Origin: Burkholderia arboris
Lineage (GTDB): Bacteria; Pseudomonadota; Gammaproteobacteria; Burkholderiales; Burkholderiaceae
Direction: 5' to 3'
DNA length: 64,000 nucleotides
Assembly (NCBI RefSeq): GCF_902499125.1
Contig: NZ_CABVPX010000022.1
Coordinates: 1-64,000, forward strand
The position numbers were made by a program, and so were the translations under genes. The notes under the pieces were generated by a model. It did no database searches and was not told the origin of the DNA. It saw only the letters and a list, made by a program, of their open reading frames with translations. Positions 16,439 through 24,909 of the stretch are shown one piece after another. Position 1 is the first letter of the stretch, and the number at the start of each line of letters is the position of its first letter.

Positions 16439-18808
16439 CTATCGCGCGGCCGGCGATTTGCCCCATGCCGACGGCGTGTCGTCCAGCCCGAACGTGAGCG
16501 CGCCGCCGTTGCTTACCTGCGCGAAATCGATCCACGTGCCCGTCAACGGCGCACCGTTCAGCGCGGCGTTCTTCACGTAGATCGAACCGGGATGGTCGGT
16601 ATCGATCGTCAGCGTCTTGCCGTTGCCGAGCCGGATCGTCGCGTGCGGGAACAGCGGGCTCGTCAGCGTGAAGCCCGGCACGGCCGGAATTTCCGGGTAG
16701 AGGCCGAGCGCGGCCCAGACGAACCAGCCCGACGTCGCACCTTCGTCGTCGTTGCCCGGCAAGCCGGACGCCGCGGTCGTGAACTGCTCGTCGAGAATCC
16801 GGCGCACGAGCGCCTGCGTCTTGTCGGGGCGGCTCGTCCAGTTGTAGAGCCACGGCGTCGCGAAGGCCGGCTCGTTGCCGATCCACAGATGCGGGCTCTT
16901 CGAACCTGCATTCAGGTACGTGTTGAACGTGTCGAGTCGCGGCACGACCGCCGCGTCGCCGCCCAGCACGCCCATCAGCCCCGGGATGTCGAACGGCACC
17001 ATCCACGTGTACTGCTCGACGTTCCCTTCGATTTCATCGAACGAATTCGCGACCCAGCTGCCGTCGCTGTTGCGATCGGACAGGCGCGGCAGTGTCGCGC
17101 CCTGGCTGCCGGGCGCGGCCGGATTGATCACGTTCTTCCAGTTCGCCGACCGTGCGAGCAGCTTCGCGGCGTTGCCCGTGTCGCCGAGCGCTTGCGCGAA
17201 GCGCGAGATCGCGTAGTCGGTCGTCGCATATTCGAGCGTCGTCGACGCCGTGCCGCCGCTGTGGCTGCTGTCGACCTGGATCGACGCATCGGCAGGCAGG
17301 TAGCCGTACTTCCGGTACTGCGCGAGCCCCGGCAGCGCCGTGACACCCTTGCATGCGGCGACGGCGCCCGACGCCGTGTCGAGCATGATCGACAGCGCCT
17401 TCTTTGCATCGAAGCCCGTCGCACCGTACAGGTAGCTCTGCGCAATGAGGATCGGCACGTTGTCGCCCGGCATCACGTCGCTGCTCGTATTGCCTTCGAC
17501 CCACTTCGGGAACGCGCCGCCGCACGTCCCGGCATCGTCGACGAGCGACTGCATCATGTCGCCCGCGGCCGCCGGCTTCAGCCATGCCACCAGCGGCATC
17601 AGCGAACGGTACGTGTCCCAGCTCGAGAACGTCGTGTAGTGGATGCGGTCCTTGCCTGCATTAGCGGTCTTGCCGCCCATCGTCAGGTAGTCGCCGTTCG
17701 CGTCGCTGAACACGCTCGGCGCAAGCAGCACGTGATACAGCGCGGTATAGAACTTCTTCAGGTTGCCGGCGCTGCCGCCCGTGACCTGGATCGCGTTGAG
17801 CGCCTGGTTCCAGGTCGCGTCGGCCTGCGCGGCGATCTGGTCGAAGGTCTGCGTGCCGCTCTCGCCGTCGAGGTTGTCCTTCGCGTTCTTCACGCTGACG
17901 TACGAGATCCCGACCTTCAGGTTCACCGTCGACGGCGCACCGGACGACGACGCGAACGTCAGTTGCGCGCTACCGCTGCCGAGCTTCGCGGTAAACGGCT
18001 GGTCGACACGCGCATAGAAGTAGATCTTGTAGGTCTGCCCGCTGCTGCAGAAGCTGCCGCCCGTCATCGACCCCGACAGCGCCTGCGGATCGTTCGGGTC
18101 CTGCGCGATCGAGCCGCCCCACGACGCCGCGTTGGTCTTCGCCGCGAGATTGAGCTGCCCGCGCTGGCCGGCCGGCCATACGAAGCGCGCGATGCCCGAG
18201 CGCAGCGTGGCGCTCAGCTCGGTGCGAATGCCGTTGTCGAACGTCACGCCGTAGTAGCCGGGCCGCGCCGTTTCGTTCGCATGCTTGAACGCAGCCGGGC
18301 CGGATTGCCCCGCGACGGCCGGGAACACCGGCAGCGCGCCGCCCGCGCTGCAGCCCACGCCGCTCAGGTGCGTGAGGCTGAAGCCGGTGATGCTCGTCTG
18401 GCTGTAGTGATAACCGGGCGGGCTCCACGTGTTCGGCACGGACGGCGTGTCCGGCCCCCACTGAACCATCCCGGAGGGCATCGTCGCGGCAGGCGTCGTG
18501 AAACCCCCGAGCAGGTCTTCCGGAGCCGTATTCGCGATGTCGGGAACGAGCGGCGGAACCTGATCGGTGCCGATCATCGGATCGACGTACTGCGTCAGCT
18601 TCAGATCCTGCGCCACGGCAGGCACCGCAGGCGCGGCGGGCGTACCGGGAGACGCGGCAGGCGCGCCCGATGGCGCGACAGTCGTGTTCGCGGGCACCAC
18701 GCCTGCGGCCATCGGCGCCGGCGTGCTGTCCACCGAATCGCCGCCGCATCCGGCGCCTCCTATCGCGACCGCGATGGCCGCCACTATCCAGCGTGCACTG
18801 TTCGTCAA
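16439..18808 (-). CDS. GH92 alpha-mannosidase, lipoprotein (second copy)
   Basis: 789 residues. The start is TTG, chosen because AGGAGG stands exactly 6 bases before it and the signal peptide with lipobox G-G-A-G-C follows at once. GH92 motifs recur: Y-V-D-P-M-I-G-T, T-M-P-S-G-M-V-Q-W-G-P-D-T, T-H-L-S-G-V-G-C, S-S-W-D-T-Y-R-S, K-W-V-E-G, and G-N-D-D-E-G-A-T-S-G-W-F-V-W-A-A-L-G-L-Y-P. It is clearly diverged from the neighbouring GH92 protein, so not a recent tandem duplicate; the pair may differ in linkage preference. It heads the glycosidase cluster: 195 bases separate it from the next gene, which may have its own promoter. Confidence 0.88.
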   Translation of the reverse strand: MTNSARWIVAAIAVAIGGAGCGGDSVDSTPAPMAAGVVPANTTVAPSGAPAASPGTPAAPAVPAVAQDLKLTQYVDPMIGTDQVPPLVPDIANTAPEDLLGGFTTPAATMPSGMVQWGPDTPSVPNTWSPPGYHYSQTSITGFSLTHLSGVGCSAGGALPVFPAVAGQSGPAAFKHANETARPGYYGVTFDNGIRTELSATLRSGIARFVWPAGQRGQLNLAAKTNAASWGGSIAQDPNDPQALSGSMTGGSFCSSGQTYKIYFYARVDQPFTAKLGSGSAQLTFASSSGAPSTVNLKVGISYVSVKNAKDNLDGESGTQTFDQIAAQADATWNQALNAIQVTGGSAGNLKKFYTALYHVLLAPSVFSDANGDYLTMGGKTANAGKDRIHYTTFSSWDTYRSLMPLVAWLKPAAAGDMMQSLVDDAGTCGGAFPKWVEGNTSSDVMPGDNVPILIAQSYLYGATGFDAKKALSIMLDTASGAVAACKGVTALPGLAQYRKYGYLPADASIQVDSSHSGGTASTTLEYATTDYAISRFAQALGDTGNAAKLLARSANWKNVINPAAPGSQGATLPRLSDRNSDGSWVANSFDEIEGNVEQYTWMVPFDIPGLMGVLGGDAAVVPRLDTFNTYLNAGSKSPHLWIGNEPAFATPWLYNWTSRPDKTQALVRRILDEQFTTAASGLPGNDDEGATSGWFVWAALGLYPEIPAVPGFTLTSPLFPHATIRLGNGKTLTIDTDHPGSIYVKNAALNGAPLTGTWIDFAQVSNGGALTFGLDDTPSAWGKSPAAR

Positions 18809-18910
18809 CGTAGGCCTCCTGTGCCGGGACTGTTTTGTGCTGCGTTCCCAGGGGCTTACAGTGCCGTAACAACTGTTTATTCACCACAAGAAGTTTCCCG
18901 AATTTTCAGT

Positions 18911-18926
18911 TTGTTTAACTAAACAA
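18911..18926. promoter_or_regulatory. Palindromic operator candidate upstream of the glycosidase cluster
   Basis: TTGTTTAACTAAACAA: 7-base arms TTGTTTA / TAAACAA around AC, about 100 bases upstream of the TTG start at 18808. The form is like operators of LacI-type sugar regulators. No such regulator is encoded in the window. Confidence 0.45.
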
Positions 18927-19069
18927 TCGGGAGTTAAGTGGCTTTGGGTACACATTGCCGGCGCTTGTTGCGTTGCAGCGGGACGGGCGACGGACGTGCA
19001 TCGACCGGCGCCCGGCGAATCCGGGCGCCATCGGCACTCAGGGATGCGAACGAATCGACGAGGCCGGCG

Positions 19070-20257
19070 TCAGCGCGGCAACGTCCTCAACGACGACGGC
19101 CCGCCCGTCAGCGCGATCCGCTTGCCCGTATCGCGCAGCTTGCCGCCTTCGACCGCATACAGCGCAAGCTGTCGTTCGACGTTGAACTGCACGATCACGT
19201 GCCGGCTGTCGGCGGTAAACACGATGCCCTGTGCGGCTTCGCCACCGGGCAACTCGCTCACCTTCACGGCCTGTCCGTCGCGGATCGCGAACAGCAGCAC
19301 CTTGCCGAGCTTGTGGCGGCCCGGGTTGTCGGCCGTCAGGTTCGAGCCGTCCATCGCCTGCACGGCGATCCACTTCCCGTCCGGCGAGATCGCAACGCCT
19401 TCCGGCAGCGACGGCACCGTCAGGTACTGGACCGTGCGGAACGGCACGCGCGACACGTCGATCAGCGCGACCGAATCGGCGTCGCCCGCAAGCGTGCCCG
19501 TATAGCCCGGCAGCCCGGCGAGCCCCACGTTGCTGACGACGGCCCAGCGGTTGTCGCTCGACACGTCGATCGTGTAAGGCGCGACGCCCGTGCTCAGGCG
19601 CGTGCCGCTGTCGGTCACCTTGCCGTCGTCGACGTTCAGCACCGCGACGCCCTGCTCGTCGCGCAACGACACGAGCGCATGCTTGCCGTCGTGCGTGAAG
19701 CTGATCCCGGCCAGCCGCTTCTTGCCGATCTTCAGGTTGCCGTCGAGCGTCACGTGCGGGCCGTCGATGCGCAGGATCGACACGCTGCCGTCGACATTGG
19801 CGACGAGCGCGAGCCGGCCCGAGCGGTCGATCGCGATCCCTTGCGGATGCGTGCCGAGCTCGATGCGCGTGATCGCGGGCGGCGTGGTATCGAGGTTCAC
19901 CACCTGCAGGAACGTGTCGAACACGAGCTGCTTCGCAGCCGTGTCGTAGCGCGTCGGCGCACCGACGAGCGCGAGCTTCGCGTCGGGCGTGATCGCGACG
20001 GCCTGCGGCGGCCCCTGGATGCCGTTCTCGACGTCGACCTGCAGCGCGACCTTCGGCGGGAACGTGCTGGCGTCGAGCAGCGTCAGCGTGTCGGCGGGCG
20101 GGGACGGCAGATAGGTGTCGCGGCCCTCGACGCGCTGGTACTTGCCGTCGTTGCCGGACACGATCCAGTCGGCGGCGTGCACGGCGACGGCCGTCGTGGC
20201 GAGGGTCAGCGCGGCGAGCAGGCGCGCGCTGCGCAGGCGGAAAGGATTCGATTGCAT
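19070..20257 (-). CDS. Exported beta-propeller protein (YncE/lactonase-like)
   Basis: 395 residues from MQSNPFRLRSARLL, with a Sec signal peptide ending A-V-H-A-A-D at about 28. The mature part is a run of about seven blades with the repeating pattern A-I-T-P-D-A-K-L-A-L-V, G-I-A-I-D-R-S-G-R-L-A-L-V, G-V-A-I-S-P-D-G-K-W-I-A-V and G-I-V-F-T-A-D-S-R-H-V-I-V, as in YncE-type and lactonase-type seven-bladed propellers. No catalytic signature can be assigned. It lies 122 bases downstream of the M81 peptidase gene on the same strand and may be the last gene of that operon, acting in the periplasm. Confidence 0.75.
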   Translation of the reverse strand: MQSNPFRLRSARLLAALTLATTAVAVHAADWIVSGNDGKYQRVEGRDTYLPSPPADTLTLLDASTFPPKVALQVDVENGIQGPPQAVAITPDAKLALVGAPTRYDTAAKQLVFDTFLQVVNLDTTPPAITRIELGTHPQGIAIDRSGRLALVANVDGSVSILRIDGPHVTLDGNLKIGKKRLAGISFTHDGKHALVSLRDEQGVAVLNVDDGKVTDSGTRLSTGVAPYTIDVSSDNRWAVVSNVGLAGLPGYTGTLAGDADSVALIDVSRVPFRTVQYLTVPSLPEGVAISPDGKWIAVQAMDGSNLTADNPGRHKLGKVLLFAIRDGQAVKVSELPGGEAAQGIVFTADSRHVIVQFNVERQLALYAVEGGKLRDTGKRIALTGGPSSLRTLPR

Positions 20258-20379
20258 GGCGGTCGGTTCTCCGGATCGGTTGCGGACGCAATGGATTGCC
20301 CGGCCCTGCTGCTCGACGGGCCGGTGCCACCGCATGATGCCCGAAAGCGCGCGACTCCGGCGTCTCGCGCCCCGCTCCG

Positions 20380-21882
20380 TCAGGCCGCCGGCCGCGCGCC
20401 CGACGACCACTGGGCGGCTTCGTCGAGCGGATACACGGGCCGCTCGAGCCGCGCGTAGCGGAACAGTCCGTAGTCCGAGCCCGTCACGCCGCGGCTGTCG
20501 CATTCGACCAGCGCGGCCGCGATCGGCACGAACACCGGCCGGCAGTACATCCGCGACTTCAACAGCAGGAAGCGCGCGCGGCGCGGATCGACGCCGACGC
20601 TCTCGAACACGCCGAGGTCCCACGGCTCCTGCGTCCGCTCGGTGACGACGAGCGTGGCCGTGCCGATATCGAGCACGGCCGCGCGGCCCATGTACGCGCG
20701 TTGCCCGGTGTAAGTCGGCCCCGTGATCACGTATTCGCCGTCGGTGATCGCACGCACGACGCCCGTCGCACGGAACGGCTCGCGCCGCACGCCGCCGTGC
20801 GACGGCAGCCGGTTGCCGACCGGCACCGTGACGGTTGCGCCGACGCCCGCGTCGATCAGCGCGGCGACGGCATCGGGGTCGCACAACGGCCCGCTGACGA
20901 TGCCGTCGAGCCCGTGCGCGAGTGCCGCCTCGAGCAGGTCCATCGTGTCGCACGGGCCGCCCGACATGCAGTTGTCGCCGTGATCGAGCATCAGCACCGG
21001 GCGATCCGCGCCGTGCGCGAGCGCCGCAGCCTGCGCAACCGATTCGGCCAGCGGCGCGCTGCGATAGACGAAGTCGTCGCGCGTGTCCCAGATCTGCCGT
21101 GCGATGCGCTCGGCCACCGCGTCGGCCGCGGCGCGGTCGCCGTCGGCCACCACGATCACGCTGATGCATGGCGCGGGAATATCCGCGAGCGAGAAGCCGG
21201 GCAGCACCGATACCGCCAGCATCCCGTCGGCTTCCGCCGCGCGCGCGGCCTCCACCGCGCGCCGCATCGCGCCTTCCGCGCTCGCGCTGCGCAGCGTCGA
21301 CGTCATCAGCGGCGGCTGCCGCCACGCGAGCACCGGCCGTGCGCGGCCTTGCAGCCGGTCGAGCAGCACGCGCGCCGCATGCTCGCCGGTCTCGAACATG
21401 TCGACGTGCGGATAGGTCTTGAAACTCACGATCACGTCCGCGTGATCGATCATCTTCTGCGTGACGTTCGCGTGCAGGTCGAGCGCAACCGCGATCGGCG
21501 CATCGGGGAGCGCCGCGCGCACGCGCGCGAGCAGGTCGCCCTCGCCGTCCGCGCTCTGCTCGGCGACCATCGCGCCATGCAGATCGAGCATCACCGCGTC
21601 GCAACCGGGCGCGGCCGCGACGATCGCATCGCAGATCGCCGCATACGCGTCGGCCGCGACGGGCCCGCTCGGGTTCGCGGCTGCCGACACGGGCGTCACG
21701 ATGTCGGCACCTTCGCGCTCGGCCGCGTCGATGAACGCGGCCATCGCGGTGCGCATCCCGCGATTCGCGCGATACGCATCGTCGCCCCAGTCGGGGCCGT
21801 TGCGGCCGAACGCGGCGAGCGGCGTCGGCACCGGCGAGAACGTGTTGGTCTCGTGATTCATCCGGGCGATCAGGATCTTCAT
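20380..21882 (-). CDS. M81 family metallopeptidase (MlrC/microcystinase C type)
   Basis: 500 residues, cytoplasmic. It opens with M-K-I-L-I-A-R-M-N-H-E-T-N-T-F-S-P, the M81 hallmark containing zinc-ligand His and Glu. Further marks are M-L-D-L-H-G-A-M near 99-106, V-A-L-D-L-H-A-N-V-T, the Y-P-H-V-D segment, and D-H-G-D-N-C-M-S-G-G-P-C-D about 300. MlrC was named for cleaving the last peptide of microcystin degradation, but most family members sit in amino-acid or amide catabolic clusters, as here, next to an aminotransferase and aldehyde dehydrogenase. I infer hydrolysis of a small amide or peptide that feeds the downstream steps. Confidence 0.85.
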   Translation of the reverse strand: MKILIARMNHETNTFSPVPTPLAAFGRNGPDWGDDAYRANRGMRTAMAAFIDAAEREGADIVTPVSAAANPSGPVAADAYAAICDAIVAAAPGCDAVMLDLHGAMVAEQSADGEGDLLARVRAALPDAPIAVALDLHANVTQKMIDHADVIVSFKTYPHVDMFETGEHAARVLLDRLQGRARPVLAWRQPPLMTSTLRSASAEGAMRRAVEAARAAEADGMLAVSVLPGFSLADIPAPCISVIVVADGDRAAADAVAERIARQIWDTRDDFVYRSAPLAESVAQAAALAHGADRPVLMLDHGDNCMSGGPCDTMDLLEAALAHGLDGIVSGPLCDPDAVAALIDAGVGATVTVPVGNRLPSHGGVRREPFRATGVVRAITDGEYVITGPTYTGQRAYMGRAAVLDIGTATLVVTERTQEPWDLGVFESVGVDPRRARFLLLKSRMYCRPVFVPIAAALVECDSRGVTGSDYGLFRYARLERPVYPLDEAAQWSSGARPAA

Positions 21883-22009
21883 CGCGCGCCCCCCTCCGCG
21901 AGCGCGGCCACACCGCGCATGCGTTCGTTCATCTGCATAACCCGCATCGTCCAGCTCCCCGCAATCGATATCGGCGCGCGGCGCCCCGCAGGACGCCGCC
22001 GCACGTCGC

Positions 22010-23434
22010 TCAAGCGTACCCCGTCGTCCCTTTCGTTTCCAGATACTCGACGAGGCCGAACTCCGCGTACTCGCGTCCGTTGCCCGAGCGCTTGTAGCCG
22101 CCGAACGGCGCGGCCGGGTTCCACGCCGGGTAGTTGATGTGGACGTTGCCGGCGCGCAACCGCGCCGCGACCCGGCGTGCGCGCTCGAGATCCTTCGACT
22201 GCACGTAGGCCGCGAGCCCGTACACCGAATCGTTCGCGAGCGCGACGGCTTCTTCCTCGGTCCGGTAGGTCATGATCGACAGCACCGGCCCGAAGATTTC
22301 CTCGGCCGCAATCGTCATCGCCGGCGTGACGTTCGAGAATACCGTCGGCCGCACGTAGAAGCCGTCGCCGAGCCCTTCCGGCCGACCGGGGCCACCCGCG
22401 ACGAGCGTCGCGCCCTCTTCGATCCCGAGCCGGATGAAATGCTGGATCCGGTCGAACTGCGTGCGGCTGACAACCGGCCCGATACCGGTTTCGGCCGAAC
22501 GCGGATCGCCGACGACGGTGCGCTCCGCCTCGCGCCGCGCCGCCTGCTCGGCCCGCGCCAGATGATCGACATGCACGAGCATCCGCGTCGGCGCATTGCA
22601 CGACTGGCCGCTGTTGCTGAAGCAGCTGCGCGCGCCACGCGCGACCGCGTCCTCGATATCGGCATCGGGCAGAATCAGGTTCGGGCTCTTGCTGCCGAGT
22701 TCCTGATGCACGCGCTTCACGGTATCGGCGGCCGCCTTCGCGACCTCGACGCCCGCACGCGTCGAACCCGTGAACGACACCATGGCGACATCCGGATGCC
22801 GCGACAGCGCGTCGCCCACCTCGTGCCCGTAGCCGTGCACGAGGTTGAACACGCCGGGCGGCACGCCGGCCTCGTGCAGGATCTCGGCGAACAGGATTGC
22901 GCTGAACGGCGCGATCTCGCTCGGCTTGAGCACCATCGTGCAGCCGGCCGCCAGCGCCGGCGCGACCTTGCATACGATCTGGTTGATCGGCCAGTTCCAC
23001 GGCGTGATCAGCGCGCACACGCCGATCGGTTCGTGCGACACCAGCAGCGAATCGGTCTGCGTGCTGAAGCGGAACGACTGCAGCGCCCGGATCGTCTGCT
23101 CGAGGTGCGCGGTACCGACCGCGGCCTGCATCGCGCGCGCGAATGCGATCGGCGCGCCCATCTCCTGGCTGATCGTCTGCGCGACTTCTTCGTAGCGGCG
23201 CCGGTAGATCTCGAGGATGCGCTGCAGCAGCGCGACGCGCTCGTCCACGGACCCGTGCGAGTACGTGTCGAAAGCCCGCTTCGCCGCGCCGACCGCACGG
23301 TCGACGTCGGCCGCGCCGCCGATCCTGAGCTGCGCATACGGCCGCGCGCTGGCCGGATCGATCACGTCGATCGACCTCGCATCGGCGGGATCGAGCCACT
23401 GGCCATCGACATAGGATTGTTGTGCTGTTCGCAT
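22010..23434 (-). CDS. NAD(P)-dependent aldehyde dehydrogenase
   Basis: 474 residues, CAGGAG 6-8 bases before the start. Full-length ALDH fold: P-W-N-W-P substrate/cofactor segment near residue 145, F-T-G-S in the cofactor-binding region, general base E245 in E-L-G-S-K-S-P and catalytic C279 in S-G-Q-S-C, 34 residues apart as usual, and E-I-F-G-P-V-L-S near 375. It oxidises an aldehyde to the acid. It lies 30 bases downstream of the class III aminotransferase, so it probably handles the semialdehyde made by that enzyme. Confidence 0.92.
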   Translation of the reverse strand: MRTAQQSYVDGQWLDPADARSIDVIDPASARPYAQLRIGGAADVDRAVGAAKRAFDTYSHGSVDERVALLQRILEIYRRRYEEVAQTISQEMGAPIAFARAMQAAVGTAHLEQTIRALQSFRFSTQTDSLLVSHEPIGVCALITPWNWPINQIVCKVAPALAAGCTMVLKPSEIAPFSAILFAEILHEAGVPPGVFNLVHGYGHEVGDALSRHPDVAMVSFTGSTRAGVEVAKAAADTVKRVHQELGSKSPNLILPDADIEDAVARGARSCFSNSGQSCNAPTRMLVHVDHLARAEQAARREAERTVVGDPRSAETGIGPVVSRTQFDRIQHFIRLGIEEGATLVAGGPGRPEGLGDGFYVRPTVFSNVTPAMTIAAEEIFGPVLSIMTYRTEEEAVALANDSVYGLAAYVQSKDLERARRVAARLRAGNVHINYPAWNPAAPFGGYKRSGNGREYAEFGLVEYLETKGTTGYA

Positions 23435-23464
23435 CGAATGCTCCTGACAGGAAAGATGCCGCGC

Positions 23465-24862
23465 TCAGCGCGTCGCCCGCGCATAGGTGTCGACGAGGAT
23501 GTCGCGGATCTGCGCGACGAACCAGACGATTTCGTCGCGCGACATCACGAGCGGCGGCGAGAACTGCACGATCGGCGTGCCTTCGTGATCGACGCCCGCG
23601 CGGCACAACAGCCCCGCGTCGAAGATCGCGGGTGCGAGCATCGTCGACACGAACGCCTGCGCGCTGATGCCGGCCGCCCAGCGGCGCGCGGCCTTGTCGG
23701 TCACGAGTTCGAGCGAGTAGTGGTAACCGTCGCCGCGCACGTCACCGACGCACGGCAGTTCGAGCAGCCCGTCGAGCGTCTGGCGGAAGACGGCTTCGTT
23801 GTTGCGGACGTTCGCGAGCACGCCTTCGCGTTCCATGATCGCGAGGTTCGCGAGCGCGGCCGTGCAGGCGACCGGATGGCCGCCGTACGTCGCGCCGTGC
23901 AGGAACATCTGCTGCGGCCCGTCGAGCACCGTGTCGACTACGGCGTCGCTCGCGATCACCCCGCCGAGCGGCACATAACCCGACGCGATGCCCTTCGCGA
24001 ACGTGATGATGTCCGGCTTCAGCCCGTAGCGCGCCGAGCCGAAATACTCGCCGAGCCGGCCGAACCCGCAGATCACCTCGTCCGCGACCAGCAACACGCC
24101 ATGCCGGTCGCAGATGTCGCGCAGCCCGGCCGCGTAGCCGGCCGGTGGCGTCAGGCTGCCGCCCGCGTTCTGCAGCGGCTCGACGACGATCGCGGCCACC
24201 GTATCCGGCCCTTCCTGCACGATCAGCGACTCGATCTCGTCGAGCAGATGGCGCGTGAACTGCGCTTCCGTCTCGCCCGCCGGGCGCCCGTAGCGCTTCG
24301 TATTGCCCACATGCCGCACGCCCGACATCAGCGGCTCGAAATGCTTGCGGAAGTTCGTCATCCCGTTCAGCGCGAGCGCACCGAACGACGTGCCGTGATA
24401 CGCGACGCGCCGCGCGATGAACTTGCGCCGCTGCGGTTCGCCGCGCGACTGGTGATACTGGCGCACCAGCTTGATCGCCGATTCGTTCGACTCCGAGCCG
24501 CTCGACGTGAAGAACACGCGGTTCAGCCCCTCCGGCGCCAGCGCCGCGAGCTGGTGCGCGAGCCGGATCGCCGGCTCGTGGCCGTAGCCCCAGTTGGTCG
24601 CGAACGGCAGCCGCACCATCTGCTCGCGGATCGCATCGCCGATCTCCGCGCCGTGGCTGTAACCGACCTGCACGCAGTACAGCCCGGCCAGCCCGTCGAA
24701 ATAGCGCTTGCCGTTGCGGTCGACGAGCCAGCAGCCTTCGCCGCGGTCGAACACGGTCAGCGCGTTCTCGCGGTAAGCATCGGCATGCGTGAAGTGCATC
24801 AGCAGATGGCGCTTGCCGAGCGCCTGCAGGTCCGCATCGAGATTGACGTCAACAGCGTTCAT
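23465..24862 (-). CDS. Class III PLP-dependent aminotransferase (omega-amino acid or polyamine type)
   Basis: 465 residues, GGAGGAG before the start. Fold type I class III marks: W-L-V-D-R-N-G-K-R-Y-F-D-G-L-A-G-L near 45-60, F-F-T-S-S-G-S-E-S-N-E-S-A near 122-134, the PLP Asp in L-V-A-D-E-V-I-C-G-F-G-R, and Schiff-base K290 in F-A-K-G-I-A-S-G-Y. The long form with G-L-Y-C-V-Q-V-G-Y resembles putrescine/omega-amino acid:pyruvate transaminases. The gene order permease, aminotransferase, aldehyde dehydrogenase suggests uptake and deamination of an amine or omega-amino acid to a carboxylic acid. Confidence 0.9.
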   Translation of the reverse strand: MNAVDVNLDADLQALGKRHLLMHFTHADAYRENALTVFDRGEGCWLVDRNGKRYFDGLAGLYCVQVGYSHGAEIGDAIREQMVRLPFATNWGYGHEPAIRLAHQLAALAPEGLNRVFFTSSGSESNESAIKLVRQYHQSRGEPQRRKFIARRVAYHGTSFGALALNGMTNFRKHFEPLMSGVRHVGNTKRYGRPAGETEAQFTRHLLDEIESLIVQEGPDTVAAIVVEPLQNAGGSLTPPAGYAAGLRDICDRHGVLLVADEVICGFGRLGEYFGSARYGLKPDIITFAKGIASGYVPLGGVIASDAVVDTVLDGPQQMFLHGATYGGHPVACTAALANLAIMEREGVLANVRNNEAVFRQTLDGLLELPCVGDVRGDGYHYSLELVTDKAARRWAAGISAQAFVSTMLAPAIFDAGLLCRAGVDHEGTPIVQFSPPLVMSRDEIVWFVAQIRDILVDTYARATR

Positions 24863-24909
24863 GGGTCACTCCTCCTTCAGGGTTTCAGAACCGGCGCGCG
24901 GCCGGTCGT

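Noticed and set aside
16439..18808. Recent tandem duplication of the two GH92 genes
   Set aside because: The proteins share family motifs only and differ in length, signal and most residues, so they are old paralogues.
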